Origin: Pavlovales sp. CCMP2436 | Taxonomy: Eukaryota; Haptophyta; Pavlovophyceae; Pavlovales | DNA: 19,703 nt | Reading direction: 5' to 3' | Assembly (NCBI GenBank): GCA_026770615.1 | Contig: MU631636.1 | Location: forward strand, 146,144 to 165,846 | Part shown: positions 7,937-16,800 of the stretch, one piece after another | How the letters are laid out: each line of letters opens with the position of its first letter | How positions within the stretch are numbered: position 1 is the first letter of the stretch | Made by a program: the position numbers and the translations under genes | The notes under the pieces: generated by a model | Told to the model about the DNA's origin: nothing | Database searches by the model: none | Seen by the model: only the letters and a program-made list of their open reading frames with translations

Positions 7937-8548
7937 TTAATTTGTAGTTGGGGCTCCTTCGCAAAGGTTGATTTCTTGCAATAAAAAGACGTCATATTCC
8001 ACCTTGTCAAACTCTCGTTTGTGTTGCAGGGTTGCGTTGAGTCTAGTAAGTCCGTCTGACCCTGAGATGCCGCCAACATTTGCGCTTGCTATTAAGATGC
8101 TCTTTGCACTTGGTGTGTGAGCCGGGATGCCGCTTCTCAGGCGTCCAATATGGTGGATTGTGGAGAGTGATGTGATTCCGTGTGTGATTATGAGTGTGTT
8201 GTCTGTTGGTACAACTTTCCCTTGGCGGGTGATATAGATGTATCTAGGTGGTATCTTGGTTCGTTGGGTGATTAGGGAGTGTAGGTCGGTGCATGTGGTG
8301 TCTTGATTTGTGTCCATCAGTGAAGTCGTCTTCCCTTGTAATGTTTTTAATTGAATTTGAAACTGTTTTGGCTTGTGTGGTGGTGATAGGTTTGGTGAAG
8401 CTGTATGAAGGGTAGCGTGTTCCGTCAATGATGGGAAGGGGCTGCTGGGGTATTTAGGCCTGGTATTTTGCTTAGTGGTGGGTTTGAGACACGTGTTGAT
8501 CCGTTTCCGTTGGTTGTAATTGGTTGTTTTGTAGACTTGCGCTAATAT
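7937..8548 (-). pseudogene. LINE-A: ubiquitin-like domain fused to the endonuclease N-terminus
   Basis: The frame is open from 8548 (after a TAA at 8551-8549) to 7937. There is no in-frame ATG before the ubiquitin fold; the codon at 8428 is TTG, so the true start is unknown or lost. The ubiquitin-like domain spans about 8362-8129: QIQLKTLQGKTTSL matches ubiquitin QIFVKTLTGKTITL, KIPP matches GIPP, a QGK matches the AGK around Lys48, TSLSTIHHIG matches the last strand, and it ends RLRSG where ubiquitin ends RLRGG. Ten residues later (from about 8098) the exonuclease-endonuclease-phosphatase fold begins: ILIASANVGGISG supplies the metal-binding Asn and DVFLLQEINL the catalytic Glu. The frame breaks at 7937 after that strand. 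The ubiquitin assignment rests on similarity over the full ~77-residue length with the correct C-terminal position. Confidence 0.85.
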
Positions 8549-8561
8549 TTAGTTTATGTGT

Positions 8562-9231
8562 ATCCCAGGAGGGTTAGTTTAAAATTTGATCGTAGCGAAT
8601 TTAGTGTACATCGGGGTGCGCGTCTACTCCACGCGTCTGTCAGATATAAACCTTGTGAACGCGCACGTTTCTGGTGTTTAGCGAGCGTTTTGGCTGATTT
8701 GGAGTTTGTTTGATGGGGTGACCAGGTAAAATTTATTGATTTTCGGAGGCAGCCTATGCGTTTTTGGCACTTTTTATTGGTTTGATGTGTGGTGTGGAGT
8801 GTTTCTTGTTGGCACCGAGTTGGGTGTTTCTTTCGTGTCTGCCTGTGATTTTTATCCAGTTTAGGAGAGTTTTATGCTTGCGTTGAAATTGAGTGGGTTG
8901 TTTCAGAAGGGAGTATCCAGTCCGTTTGCGAGCGGAGTTTATTTTAGGTTTGATTTCCTGAGAGAGCCTCAGTTTATATTTGTGGTTCGTATTTGGGACT
9001 ATTTCCTCTAGTATTTGAGAGTGGCGGTATTTGCGTCTGGCTGTGAGGCTTTGTGACTTTGCTATGTGCCAGTTTTCGCCCCTTTTTAGAGCTTGCCTCA
9101 GGGCCTCCCTGCCCATTTAGGTGGCGTATCGGTGTGCCAGGTTTCTTGCGATATTCGTTTCTGACCATTCGGCGTTTATATGCCAGGGTTTGTGCTTGAA
9201 AGCCGCTCCTGCATAGAAAGGAGGTTTCCAA
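8562..9231 (-). pseudogene. Basic, unrecognised coding remnant at the 5' side of LINE-A
   Basis: Two overlapping minus-strand frames (9231-8974 and 9116-8754) encode Lys/Arg-rich sequence, with stretches such as LAYKRRMVRNEYRKKPG, TARRKYRHSQILEEIV and KINSARKRTGYSLL. The frames overlap by about 140 bases and could be one frameshifted protein. The A/C-rich sense-strand bias is the same as in the LINE-A body, so this is probably its 5' region, perhaps a nucleic-acid-binding first ORF (inference). No zinc knuckle, RRM or coiled coil can be recognised. It could instead be a fragment of another element. Confidence 0.35.
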
Positions 9232-9500
9232 AATAGAGTCGCAATTTTTAGTGATATGGTTATTGATAATAGGCCGTATAGTATTATTAGTGATTTATAC
9301 GGTGTCGGCTGCTTAACTAATTTTGCGGTTTGTAGGGTAGGGATTTGGTGCCCAGTAGCGTAAAGAAAGCACGGAGGAAGAAAAGGTAAGTTGCGAGAGG
9401 CCCGGGTGCTCAGAAAAGACTGGCCCGAGGCGGAGCTATTCCGTGGAAGCTGCTGTCTTATATAGTTTCGTTCAGTTCGGTTGTGTGAGACTGAGACATG

Positions 9501-9627
9501 TTTGTTTGTTTGCCGTTGTGTTTGCGTTTGCAGTTTTGTTTGCGGTTGTGTTTGCGTTTGCGGTTGTCATTGCGATTGTCTTTGATGTTGTCTTTGGGGT
9601 TGTCTTTGCGATTGTCTTTGCGGTTCA
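9501..9627. repeat. GT-rich tandem repeat (TTTGCG / GTTGTC units)
   Basis: Roughly 10-12 imperfect units of about 12 bases built from TTTGCGTTTGC and TTTGCGGTTGTC, drifting to TTTGATGTTGTC and back. Two plus-strand frames across it encode artificial Val/Phe/Ala or Leu/Arg repeats, so these are not genes. Confidence 0.85.
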
Positions 9628-9666
9628 GTCCCGAAGGAAGAAGGTTGGTTGTTGGGTTTGGATTGT

Positions 9667-9689
9667 CCCCACTGGGGGAAACAGTGGGG
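9667..9689. other. Short perfect hairpin
   Basis: CCCCACTG (9667-9674) and CAGTGGGG (9682-9689) pair as an 8-bp GC-rich stem with a 7-base loop GGGGAAA. No following T-run or gene end suggests a terminator; function unknown. Confidence 0.5.
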
Positions 9690-9840
9690 TTCCGTGATGA
9701 AGAGCCTGTAGATCCTGGTCCCCTGTGAGCGCGGAGAGCGTGATGGCGAGAGCGAGGAGGAGGAGTTTAAGCGAGCGAGTCATTGGGCGAGGTGGGTGTC
9801 CCGAGGCAGGGAAGAGGTGATTTGCGGCCTCAGTGCTGCG

Positions 9841-10310
9841 CGTCCCTTAAAGGGTGACACAGTGTGGCGTAGGGCGAGGCAGGCGGCACAGGGCGGCGCG
9901 ACGCAGTGCGGCGCGTGCGGGGCACGTGGCGCAGGCGAGGAGGGCCCGGCGTGGCCCTTGTGACACGGCTAAAGGTCGGTCTGGGCCCGGGCCCAGGTGG
10001 TCGGGGCTGGGCCGTGTCTCGCAGCGTTGCGCGTGCAGAGTGCGCAGCTAGGCCAGGCGGGCCGGGCGTGGCTGCGTCGCGGCAGGGCAGGCCGTGCGTG
10101 CCTGTCTGTCCCTGGCCGGGGGCAGCGTCTGGTCTGCTCTTGGCAGAGCAGGCCGGCTGCGATTCCCGCGGCGAGGCGGGCCGGGGTGCGGGCGCAAGCG
10201 AGCGTGCGCGCGCCTGCGGCGCGCACCGATGGAGGGGGGGGGCGCGACCCGGGCTCTGCCATTGGCCGGCGGCGGTGTCCACTGCTCCGCTCGGAGCGCG
10301 TTCGGGGTAG
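9841..10310. other. GC- and CpG-rich island, no gene recognised
   Basis: About 470 bases of very GC-rich, CpG-rich sequence (GGGCGGCGCGACGCAGTGCG style). Long frames are open on both strands (e.g. 10537-9830 minus), as expected by chance at this composition; their translations are Ala/Arg/Pro/Gly-rich without a recognisable domain. It may be a promoter-type island or the edge of an insertion, but no initiator or TATA element can be supported. Confidence 0.4.
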
Positions 10311-10547
10311 CGGCTACCCTTCAGAATGGCGGCTGGACCCTTCACAGAGTCGGGTTTCCAGGAATTCATCGTCTTTTGTTTGGGGGTATGACTAAACCCA
10401 TTAACTACGTCCGGGTTTTTATCGGACAGGACCTGGCTCCAGCAGCCGCAGCACTGGCGGCGTCTCTGCCTCACGCAATGCCCAGGTGCGAACTTTTGCC
10501 CTAATATACTAATCGTGGTATATAACATGAATAACATGTGCGGACAA
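10311..10547. other. Intergenic stretch, no gene recognised
   Basis: Transition from the GC-rich island to AT-rich DNA. Short plus-strand frames end by about 10504. I see no domain, repeat or RNA signature. Confidence 0.4.
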
Positions 10548-10686
10548 ATTGCTTAACATAACATGCTCGGGGTAGATCCCTGGATCTGAGTGTTTTTCAA
10601 CACTTAAATCCAGTGAGATCCTCCCGGGGACGGACATTTAACTAGAAACTTACACACATGAAACATAAAAAAAAAAAAAAAAAAAA
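10548..10686 (+). repeat. Dispersed repeat D, copy 1, followed by poly(A)
   Basis: About 110 bases (to ~10655) match 13285-13400 in direct orientation: GATCCCTGG, GAGTGTTTTTCAAC, GATCCTCC, GGGGACGGAC and TTAACTAGAAA occur in the same order and spacing. Copy 1 is followed by 20 A residues (10667-10686), which fits a retroposed 3' end; copy 2 lacks the A-run. The family cannot be named. Confidence 0.65.
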
Positions 10687-10760
10687 TCATGAGAAACAAA
10701 ACAACAAAACTAAACAACAAAACGAAACAAAAATCAAAAACCAAAAAAACGGCGCATTCG
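10687..10760. repeat. A-rich low-complexity tract
   Basis: Continues the poly(A) run as AAACAAAACAACAAAAC-type simple sequence. Short frames through it are Lys/Asn/Gln artefacts. Confidence 0.8.
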
Positions 10761-10982
10761 CGCGTGTACGCCAAGGCCATTTGCCTGGGCGGTCACGCGG
10801 TCTGAGTCCGCCACCTACTGTCTGCTGCCCCATCTTTTTTGAAGTAAGTCGCAGTTTTTTAAAAAACGGTTGTGGCGAATGCGACAAGTGAAAAGCTACG
10901 CTCGAGAAGAATTTGCAAACCTAGAATTATGAGTACGATTTTTATATTAATTTCATGCAAAGGCGCACGAAATACTATAACA

Positions 10983-11045
10983 ATAGTAGTAGTAGCAGTA
11001 GTATTAGTAATAATAAATAATGATGATGATGATGATGATGATAAT
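10983..11045. repeat. Compound trinucleotide microsatellite
   Basis: AGT units, then AAT units, then at least seven TGA/GAT units. Poly-Met or poly-His frames over it are repeat artefacts. Confidence 0.9.
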
Positions 11046-11059
11046 GACCAATACTATTA

Positions 11060-11974
11060 TTATTTGGTCTCTGTTTTTTTTCATTTTTCGAAGGCGTACG
11101 CGGACAAGCGTAAAAGTGCGCTCGAGCATGCCGTCCAGATTCGCGAACAGCGACGAGCACGGCGGCCAACGGAAGATAGCAACTATCCAACGGAAAATAG
11201 CAACAATTATCCCTCGGAAAAACAGTCAGTACTTTCCGCAGTGGCCGGAGGATGGCGCGGGCGGGGGCAATCCGAATAACGACGCGCTGGACACGTTCTG
11301 CGCGAGCTCGTGGGCGGGGCCGGGCGGCGATGTGCCATCGCAACGCAGGGAAAGGGGCACCGCTGGGAGCGTGCCTGGGGTTGCTGCACCCGCGCAGATA
11401 AGCGAGATTGACCGCCTGCACGCCATGGGCGATGCCAAGTTTGGCAAGCCGCGGCGAATGTAGTCGTTAGTTTATTACTACCCGCGTGACTCATTGCATG
11501 GAATTGAAGTGTTGGACTTCTACTATACTACGCAGGGGTGTAGGGGGATTGATTTCACTACGGCTAGAAGCGGGCGTTGCGGCCTCGGGCGCTAAGGGCT
11601 GGGCGACCGCCTCACTCGACCTCATTGCGAGGAGGCGGCGCGGCCACGGCCACGAGCGGGTTTTCGTCCGCCCCGCCCTCAGCAATAGAGCAGGCACGCA
11701 GCGGGCGAATAAGCCTGGAGGTCTAGTGCGTCGCGGCCTGGACTCGCGTGTATATTTGCAGCGCTTTAGTTAATGTCTAATCATGTCGCTAAGGCGTCGC
11801 CCGCACTCAAAGGCGAGACGAATTCCTTTCATCAAGCATTGCTGCCTGGAATGCGGGCGGAATGCGGGCGCGCTGCGGTAGTCACCAACGCGTCGGGCGC
11901 AAGCCGCGACGACCGATCGACGTGCGGGCGGGATGATTTACCATCTCCTCGCCATCGACATACTATACTCAGTT
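11060..11974. other. Unassigned stretch with short open frames
   Basis: Moderately GC-rich with short frames on both strands (plus frame to 11463 ending AMGDAKFGKPRRM; plus 11486-11773; minus 11494-11207). A short local repeat, GGAAGATAGCAACTATC then GGAAAATAGCAACAATTATC, lies near 11172-11213. No frame shows a domain or convincing codon bias, so none is called as a gene. A small exon of an unrecognised gene cannot be excluded. Confidence 0.35.
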
Positions 11975-12146
11975 GTTATACGCCGGCTCTTAGAAAGCCC
12001 CGCAGGGCCCCCGGGGGCCCCGCCGGAGGCGCCTATGTGACTAACATATAACTAACTTGTCACATAGCCCGGGGGCCCACGGGGCCCCACGGATACCGCG
12101 GATAATCCCCGTACGTTACGCCTTTTCTAAGAGCCGGGTTATACGC
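11975..12146. mobile_element. 155-bp MITE with 14-bp inverted ends and 8-bp target duplication
   Basis: CCGGCTCTTAGAAA at 11983-11996 is perfectly inverted at 12124-12137. GTTATACG flanks both ends (11975-11982 and 12138-12145); the next base C also matches, so the duplication is 8 or 9 bp. Inside are the palindrome GGCCCCCGGGGGCC (about 12006-12019) and a second nested stem CTATGTGAC/GTCACATAG (12033-12041 with 12059-12067). There is no coding capacity. An 8-bp duplication is typical of hAT elements and 9 bp of Mutator-like elements; the terminal bases do not decide between them. Confidence 0.85.
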
Positions 12147-12495
12147 TCGTCATTTTGTTACCTCCCCCCCCTGTCCTTCTGTAGAAGGGGTATGTTCAGC
12201 GTAATTTCGTATATTTAAAAAACGTAGAGGGGGTTACGTTCAACGTTATTTTGCTAAAAAATAAATTGTGGGGGGATATGGTCCACCTCTGATCGTAAAA
12301 TGAAGCGAAGGGGGGTACGTTTGAGGGGTTTGGCTTCGCGTCTAGCCTAACTAGGATTAGCGAATTAGTATTTTAAAGAGCCTGGATCTATTCTCTCAAG
12401 CTGGTATACCTCTGCTGCAAACACCTGTGTCTGACTCTTGACGCGAGCCAGCTTGTCTAACGAGCACTCTTACCGTCCGCTCTCACTGCTCTCTC

Positions 12496-12514
12496 TAGCC
12501 CTAACCCTAGCCCT
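12496..12514. repeat. Short telomere-like CCCTAA tract
   Basis: CCCTAACCCTAGCCCT contains about two and a half CCCTAA/CCCTAG units. Too short to be more than a degenerate interstitial tract or chance. Confidence 0.35.
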
Positions 12515-12826
12515 CGCTTTTACCGTCGGCTAGGTCGCCAGCTCGTCAACCTCGCCCGTGCCGCATGCCCCGTCCTTGATGGTGTTGACATCACGAGCTA
12601 CGCGTAGTTCCCGTAGTGCAGCAGCAGCTACGCTGGTCATACTGGCTACTGGTGCCACCTGAGCTCATGATGACGTAGACGGATTTGCGTTCGCAGGTCT
12701 GCCCCCCCACGACTCCCTCCCAGAGGCGGACAGCTGCGGGGTCTAGATTAATGTGTAGTTTGTCAGATGACGTCGATGAGAGGTCGAACGAGGTAGCGGA
12801 ATTAATTATACAGATAATTCTTTAAA

Positions 12827-12870
12827 TTACTGATAGGGATTCATGCTAGCGTCTAACTGTTCTGACTGTT
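12827..12870 (-). mobile_element. LINE-B 3'-end fragment (short, diverged)
   Basis: AATTACTGATAGGGATTCAT followed by GCTAGCGTCTAACTGTTCTG matches the LINE-B 3' terminus with several substitutions. Only about 45 bases remain, consistent with extreme 5' truncation. The AT-rich tail resembles that at 19505. Confidence 0.75.
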
Positions 12871-13118
12871 ATTACATTTATTTAATGCAGGAGCGCAGGG
12901 GGGGGGTACGTTCAACCCTCGCGGCCACAGGACCGGCAGGGGGGGGGGCTTGCGTTCCACCCGATCGCGGCCGTAGACCGCGATCTTGAACGTAGGGTGA
13001 GTACGTTCAACGCTCGTTGTATATGGGGGGGTACGTTCAATGTTCCCTGTCAAAAGTGCCCACAGGAGAAGAAGGGTAGAGGGGGGGGTTATTACAAAAA
13101 GTACGCGCGTACCATTCC

Positions 13119-13190
13119 TGCTGCCAGGACTAACGTCTGACGTCGACCAAGTCAGTGAGTGAACAACACCTGTTGAACCATGCTGAGCCG
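13119..13190 (-). repeat. Dispersed repeat C, copy 1 (inverted)
   Basis: On the minus strand it reads GGCTCAGCATGGTTCAACAG, GTGTTGTTCACTCACTGAC, TTGGTCGACGTCAGACGTTA and GTCCTGGCAGCAG, matching the plus strand at 19223-19275 and 19341-19392 almost base for base. It abuts an (AT)n run at 13191-13207. Confidence 0.8.
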
Positions 13191-13207
13191 ATATATATAT
13201 ATATATA
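13191..13207. repeat. (AT)n microsatellite
   Basis: Eight AT units next to repeat C; similar AT runs border the LINE-B and repeat C copies near 18835-19220. Confidence 0.9.
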
Positions 13208-13284
13208 GAATTAATGCACAATAATAACAACGCACCTTTACTCAATTTCGAATCATCTTTTGTAGAGTGTACTTATTCACGTAA

Positions 13285-13405
13285 ATTTACTTAATTCGTG
13301 TGCCCGGGATGGATCCCTGGTTTTGAGTGTTTTTCAACGCTCGTCTTCAGTGCGATCCTCCTGGGGACGGACGCTTAACTAGAAAGTTATACACTTATAA
13401 TAGCA
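13285..13405 (+). repeat. Dispersed repeat D, copy 2
   Basis: Direct-orientation match to 10548-10655: GGATCCCTGGTTTTGAGTG, TTTTTCAACGCTC, GCGATCCTCCTGGGGACGGA and CTTAACTAGAAAGTTATACA follow in the same order. No poly(A) at its end. Confidence 0.65.
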
Positions 13406-13610
13406 ATGTGTCGCTAAGGTGAGTAAACTAAATGTCATTGGGATAAAGTCGTCGGCCAGAACTCAGCACGGACGGCACGTGCTAGCCGCTATTGCTAGCT
13501 CGAGTCGACGTGGCGTCGTAAAGAGTATTTTGGTAATTTATGTCATAGAAATTTACTTATAAGTAATTTCGTCGTATATTTCCTGCGTTAATTTATATAA
13601 TAGCAAATAG

Positions 13611-13745
13611 GCGGCTCAGAAGTGCTCAACAGGAGATGTTCACTCAGCAGACATCAGTCATAGAGTTGGTAACGACGTCGCAGCAGATATCACAGGCTCC
13701 CTCCCCTAAACCTCCTCGCCCCCCCTCCCCCCCGGCGCTCCCACC
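13611..13745 (+). repeat. Dispersed repeat C, diverged copy
   Basis: GCGGCTCAGAAGTGCTCAAC, AGGAGATGTTCACTCAG and the later CGCAGCAGATATCACAGGC followed by C-rich runs mirror the order seen at 19341-19470 (CTCGCAGCAATTGCAACAGG followed by C-runs). Similarity is patchy, so this is a lower-confidence member. Confidence 0.45.
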
Positions 13746-13879
13746 AACGCACCCGTCCTTCTGTGCCCGCTGCAGGCCACCGCGGGCGGCCGTGGCATAT
13801 TATCGTTGGTTGTGCAATTACTGTGCCATACATGCGTGGGCTCCTAGACGCTCGTCATCTCTTACGCCTCGGTGGGCTG

Positions 13880-16800
13880 CTACACATCGTGTCGGGACCT
13901 CGACCTCGACCACTCGGTTTCCTGGCAGCTTGAAGTCGCCAGCAGCTCGACGTGGCGGTTGCTCCTTGCCATTGGTGAGGAGCTCCAATCAACGGGCTCA
14001 ACCCTTGACGAGAGACGTGCGGACACGGGCTCGACCCTCGATGAGAGACGTGCGGACCGAGAGACACGCGCGATCCGGGCCGAGAAGCCCCGGATCGCCT
14101 CCGTGTTTGAGAAGCGGCTCCGCATCGGACTGTTCTCCAGTGTCGCGGTCGAATGGGAGCTCGAGCGACCACCAAACCAGACACCAGAAGAGGATGGGGA
14201 GCGCCTGAAGGATGAAGAGACAAATGGGCTGGACGTAGTTGCCTGCTCCGCGTCGACGAGCAGTCGCCCGTCTCGCCTTTGAACCAGTCCGTCCTGCAGT
14301 CGCGCGGCGTGGAGCTTCATGAGCTTAACACACTCCGCCATGCCTGCGCTACTTTTGTCGAGGCACGCGTCGAGCCCGCTCGCCTCAAAGGCGTAACGCT
14401 CATGGCATCCCGAGGGATCGCCCGTCATTCCAAGGATCAGTCCGGAGAAGCCCAAGGTGCGCAGTGCGCGCGTCGTCTCTGCACCGCCCATGCTGCAGTG
14501 GCAGAGGCGGTAATATAGCGTAGGGTCAGCGATAGGGTCTGTCATGAATGGGGTATAACGGCGAGGTGTGACTTGGGACAGAGATGAGAAGGCGGGGTGT
14601 ATCAAGGGATGTCGGCGGATGTGACAGCTAAACAGGGCGGCTGCGCACACCGCGGCATTTGGTTGTCGATGATGATGCAGCCAAACTTCTGGCCTGCGCG
14701 GACGAGCTCGAGCGCCTCGGTGCCATCCTCGACCTGCTCGTAAGCGACACCGATCAAATTGAACGTCTGCAGCGGCAGCGTAAAGCGGACGAAAGCTACG
14801 GGTTGCAACAATTGGGGCATGTATTGGGAGGAGTCTGAGGCGCTGGGCTTAGGCAGGAGGCTAAGTATATATATATCATGGTGGAGGCAGTAAGCGCACC
14901 ATCATCTTCGACGTGAAGCGCACGGTAATCGTCGGGGAAGTGCTGCACGACGATTATCGGCTCGGCGCTCAGCGCGCTCTGATTCCCAAGACTCGGCTCG
15001 ATGGTGCCATCGATCTCGCAGGCTATGCGCATCTCGAAGCGCGTGCCCTTGCTGTAGCCCTCGGAGCTCAGCACGAGCGAGCCGTCGTGCTTGCGCAGGA
15101 GCTCGCGGACTATTGGCAGCCCGAGACCTGTGCCACCATTGCCCTGCATCTGCCCTCGGCCCACCTGGGGAGACGTCACGTAAGTCAGATGATTTGTCAG
15201 ATGATATGTAGACGTGTCACATTCCGAGAGGTCGGTATAGTACTGCACTGCCCGCTGCCCTACTTACCTGAGTGAACATCAGGTCCTCGCCGAGCGCGCC
15301 GAGCTCGTTCTCGCTGAGCCCGATCCCCTCGTCCTGGATCTGCACAAAGGTAGATGAGAGTCAAGAGAGGGCAGAGTTAGAGAGAAGGAGACAGTCAGCT
15401 GATACTCAAAGAGTTGCTCATACTCACCGACACGGTCAGTTGCGCCCAGCCCGGCCGCTCCTCGATGAGTTCAACGGCCGTCCGCAGCCGGACAGACTTG
15501 CCCCGCTTGGTGAACTTGATCGCGTTGGACAGTCCGTTTTGCATGCACTGCTGGAGCCGCAGCCTATCGGCGATCAGCACGGCCCTCGCCGCCAATCCCT
15601 CGGGCGCGGGAGCGTCCAGCTGAATGCCTTTCAAGTTGGCAGTGCCTAAGATGGGCGCACGCGCAAAGGGACGATCACGAGCTTGAGTTGGTCGCTCCAC
15701 TAGCCACAGTTTAGCTTCCTGTTAGCTTGGTTGGGCGTTGGGCGAGGGCGAGGGCGAGGGTTAAGTAAGTACCTAGGAATGTTGCCATCGCTCCGGTCAC
15801 GAGTTCGTGCACGCGGAACGGGGCGAGGGCGAGGTTGAGCTGACCGGCCTGCGCTCACAAGATCAAGGTATTAAGGTTGGTGTGTTAATTCGGAGGGCGA
15901 GGCGAGAGCGAGTGCACAAGCGAGGGATATTGCGCGCTAATAGGATCGGGCTTATGATAGGGCAGGGCAGAATACGCAAACCTCTATGCGCTCAAAGTCC
16001 AGCATATCCGAAACGATGCTCTCCATTATACTGGAACAGCTGAGCATATAGTCGGGGAGCTTGCCCAGCTCAGAGATCTGCGTGTTGCCAGGCGCAGCGC
16101 GGAGCGAACGCGACAGGTTGGCGATCGAGAGAAGCGGGCTACGGAGGTCGTGCATGACTGTACGGATCAGGCGCGAGCGTGCAACCTTGGCCAGCTCGGC
16201 TGCGCGCGCGTCGAGCGTGAGGGCGGCGTGCTGCTCGTTCGCGAGGACGCGCTCCTGCAGCGCGTAGGAGTCCGGGAGAGTGGAGGAACGATCGAGAAAT
16301 GAGAGTGAGTGAGGTTGCGCTCGTGGGTTGCGCTAGGGATTTTAGCTGGGGTAGTTCGGTCATAACACTAGTTATGCATTGGGCTATTACCTTGTAGTTT
16401 GCACGCACACCCGCCACCGTCGCGCAGCCCATCCCCATGCCGCTGATGACGGTGAACAAAGCGACGAGCACCAGCTGCGAGATCACAAAAATAGACAGGC
16501 GATGCAACCAAGGTCGAGTCAGATCGCGCGCGGGTTAGGGTCCCAAATAGTGGAGCCCCGAATAAACGCAGGTCTGCGAGTACTCACCTGATTAATGAAT
16601 GAATCGTCGCGCTGCTCCCAGCCGCCGCGAGGGCTCACGGAGAAGACCCATTGAATGCCTGACGCAGAAGGAAGCATGGGCGTTGCACGCGGTTAGAACG
16701 TGCAGTCAGAGTAGACCGCGGGTTACGTGTATGGGCGAGTCACCTATTTCGCTCACGGTCACATTCACGATTACGGGGTCTATGAGGGTAACGTTCCACG

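Larger units (their letters stand above)
640..9231 (-). mobile_element. LINE-A: degenerate non-LTR retrotransposon with Ubl, EN, RT, RNase H and OTU domains
   Basis: Reading the minus strand from high to low coordinates, protein remnants follow the order of an apurinic-endonuclease LINE: endonuclease (FYAP, GGDGN), reverse transcriptase (CDIAKAFDKVP, QGCPMSP, MDDTALVAD), thumb (TYLGI), RNase H (VAVDGS), and a C-x2-C-x15-H-x4-C motif. Unusually, a ubiquitin-like domain precedes the endonuclease and an OTU protease follows the zinc motif. At least six changes of frame and three in-frame stops show that this copy is dead. The plus strand is visibly G/T-rich over almost the whole region, so the sense strand is A/C-rich; that bias helps mark the limits. 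Both outer limits are estimates: the 5' end may lie anywhere between about 8550 and 9340, and the 3' end between about 270 and 640. RNase H plus a terminal CCHC-like motif points toward the I/R1/Tad/Dualen-like groups rather than mammalian L1, but the clade is not resolved. Confidence 0.88.
9232..9840. other. Intergenic stretch, no gene recognised
   Basis: No supported gene. The first ~200 bases are AT-rich. The middle holds the GT-rich tandem repeat (9501-9627) and a small hairpin (9667-9689), and the end merges into the GC-rich island. Short plus-strand frames here are products of the tandem repeat. Confidence 0.5.
12185..13043. repeat. Scattered short motif GGGGGGTACGTTCAA
   Basis: Variants of a G-run followed by TACGTTCAA occur near 12185, 12228, 12310, 12899, 12996 and 13025, at irregular spacing. 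One pair is inverted: TTGAACGTA (12986-12994) and TACGTTCAA (13002-13010) form a perfect 9-bp stem. Immediately before it GATCGCGG (12963-12970) and CCGCGATC (12978-12985) form another. Other G-runs (7-10 G) punctuate the region. No gene is visible; short frames here are interrupted and low-complexity. Confidence 0.6.
12147..13879. other. Repeat-rich intergenic region, no gene recognised
   Basis: Apart from the scattered TACGTTCAA motif and copies of the LINE-B, C and D repeats listed separately, I see nothing coding. A minus-strand frame at 13245-12853 covers repeats and G-runs, and a plus-strand frame at 13636-14208 overlaps a C-rich repeat and then runs antisense to the kinase gene; neither is credible. 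Confidence 0.5.

Noticed and set aside
8426..8428. Start codon for the Ubl-endonuclease frame at 8428
   Set aside because: The codon is TTG; the frame stays open upstream to 8548 with no ATG, so this is not a supported start.
9830..10537. 235-codon minus-strand frame in the GC-rich island
   Set aside because: Frames are open on both strands at this composition; the translation is Pro/Arg/Ala low complexity without a motif.
11020..11463. 147-codon plus-strand frame beginning with poly-Met
   Set aside because: The start is the GAT microsatellite; the remainder shows no recognisable domain, so it is noted only as an unassigned stretch.
12496..12514. Chromosome end
   Set aside because: Only about two and a half CCCTAA-like units in the middle of the window; far too short for a telomere.
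12853..13245. 130-codon minus-strand frame
   Set aside because: It is built from repeat C, an AT run and G-run motifs; no domain and no plausible start context.
13636..14208. 190-codon plus-strand frame
   Set aside because: It starts in a C-rich repeat and continues antisense to the last kinase exon, whose receiver motifs fix the coding strand.
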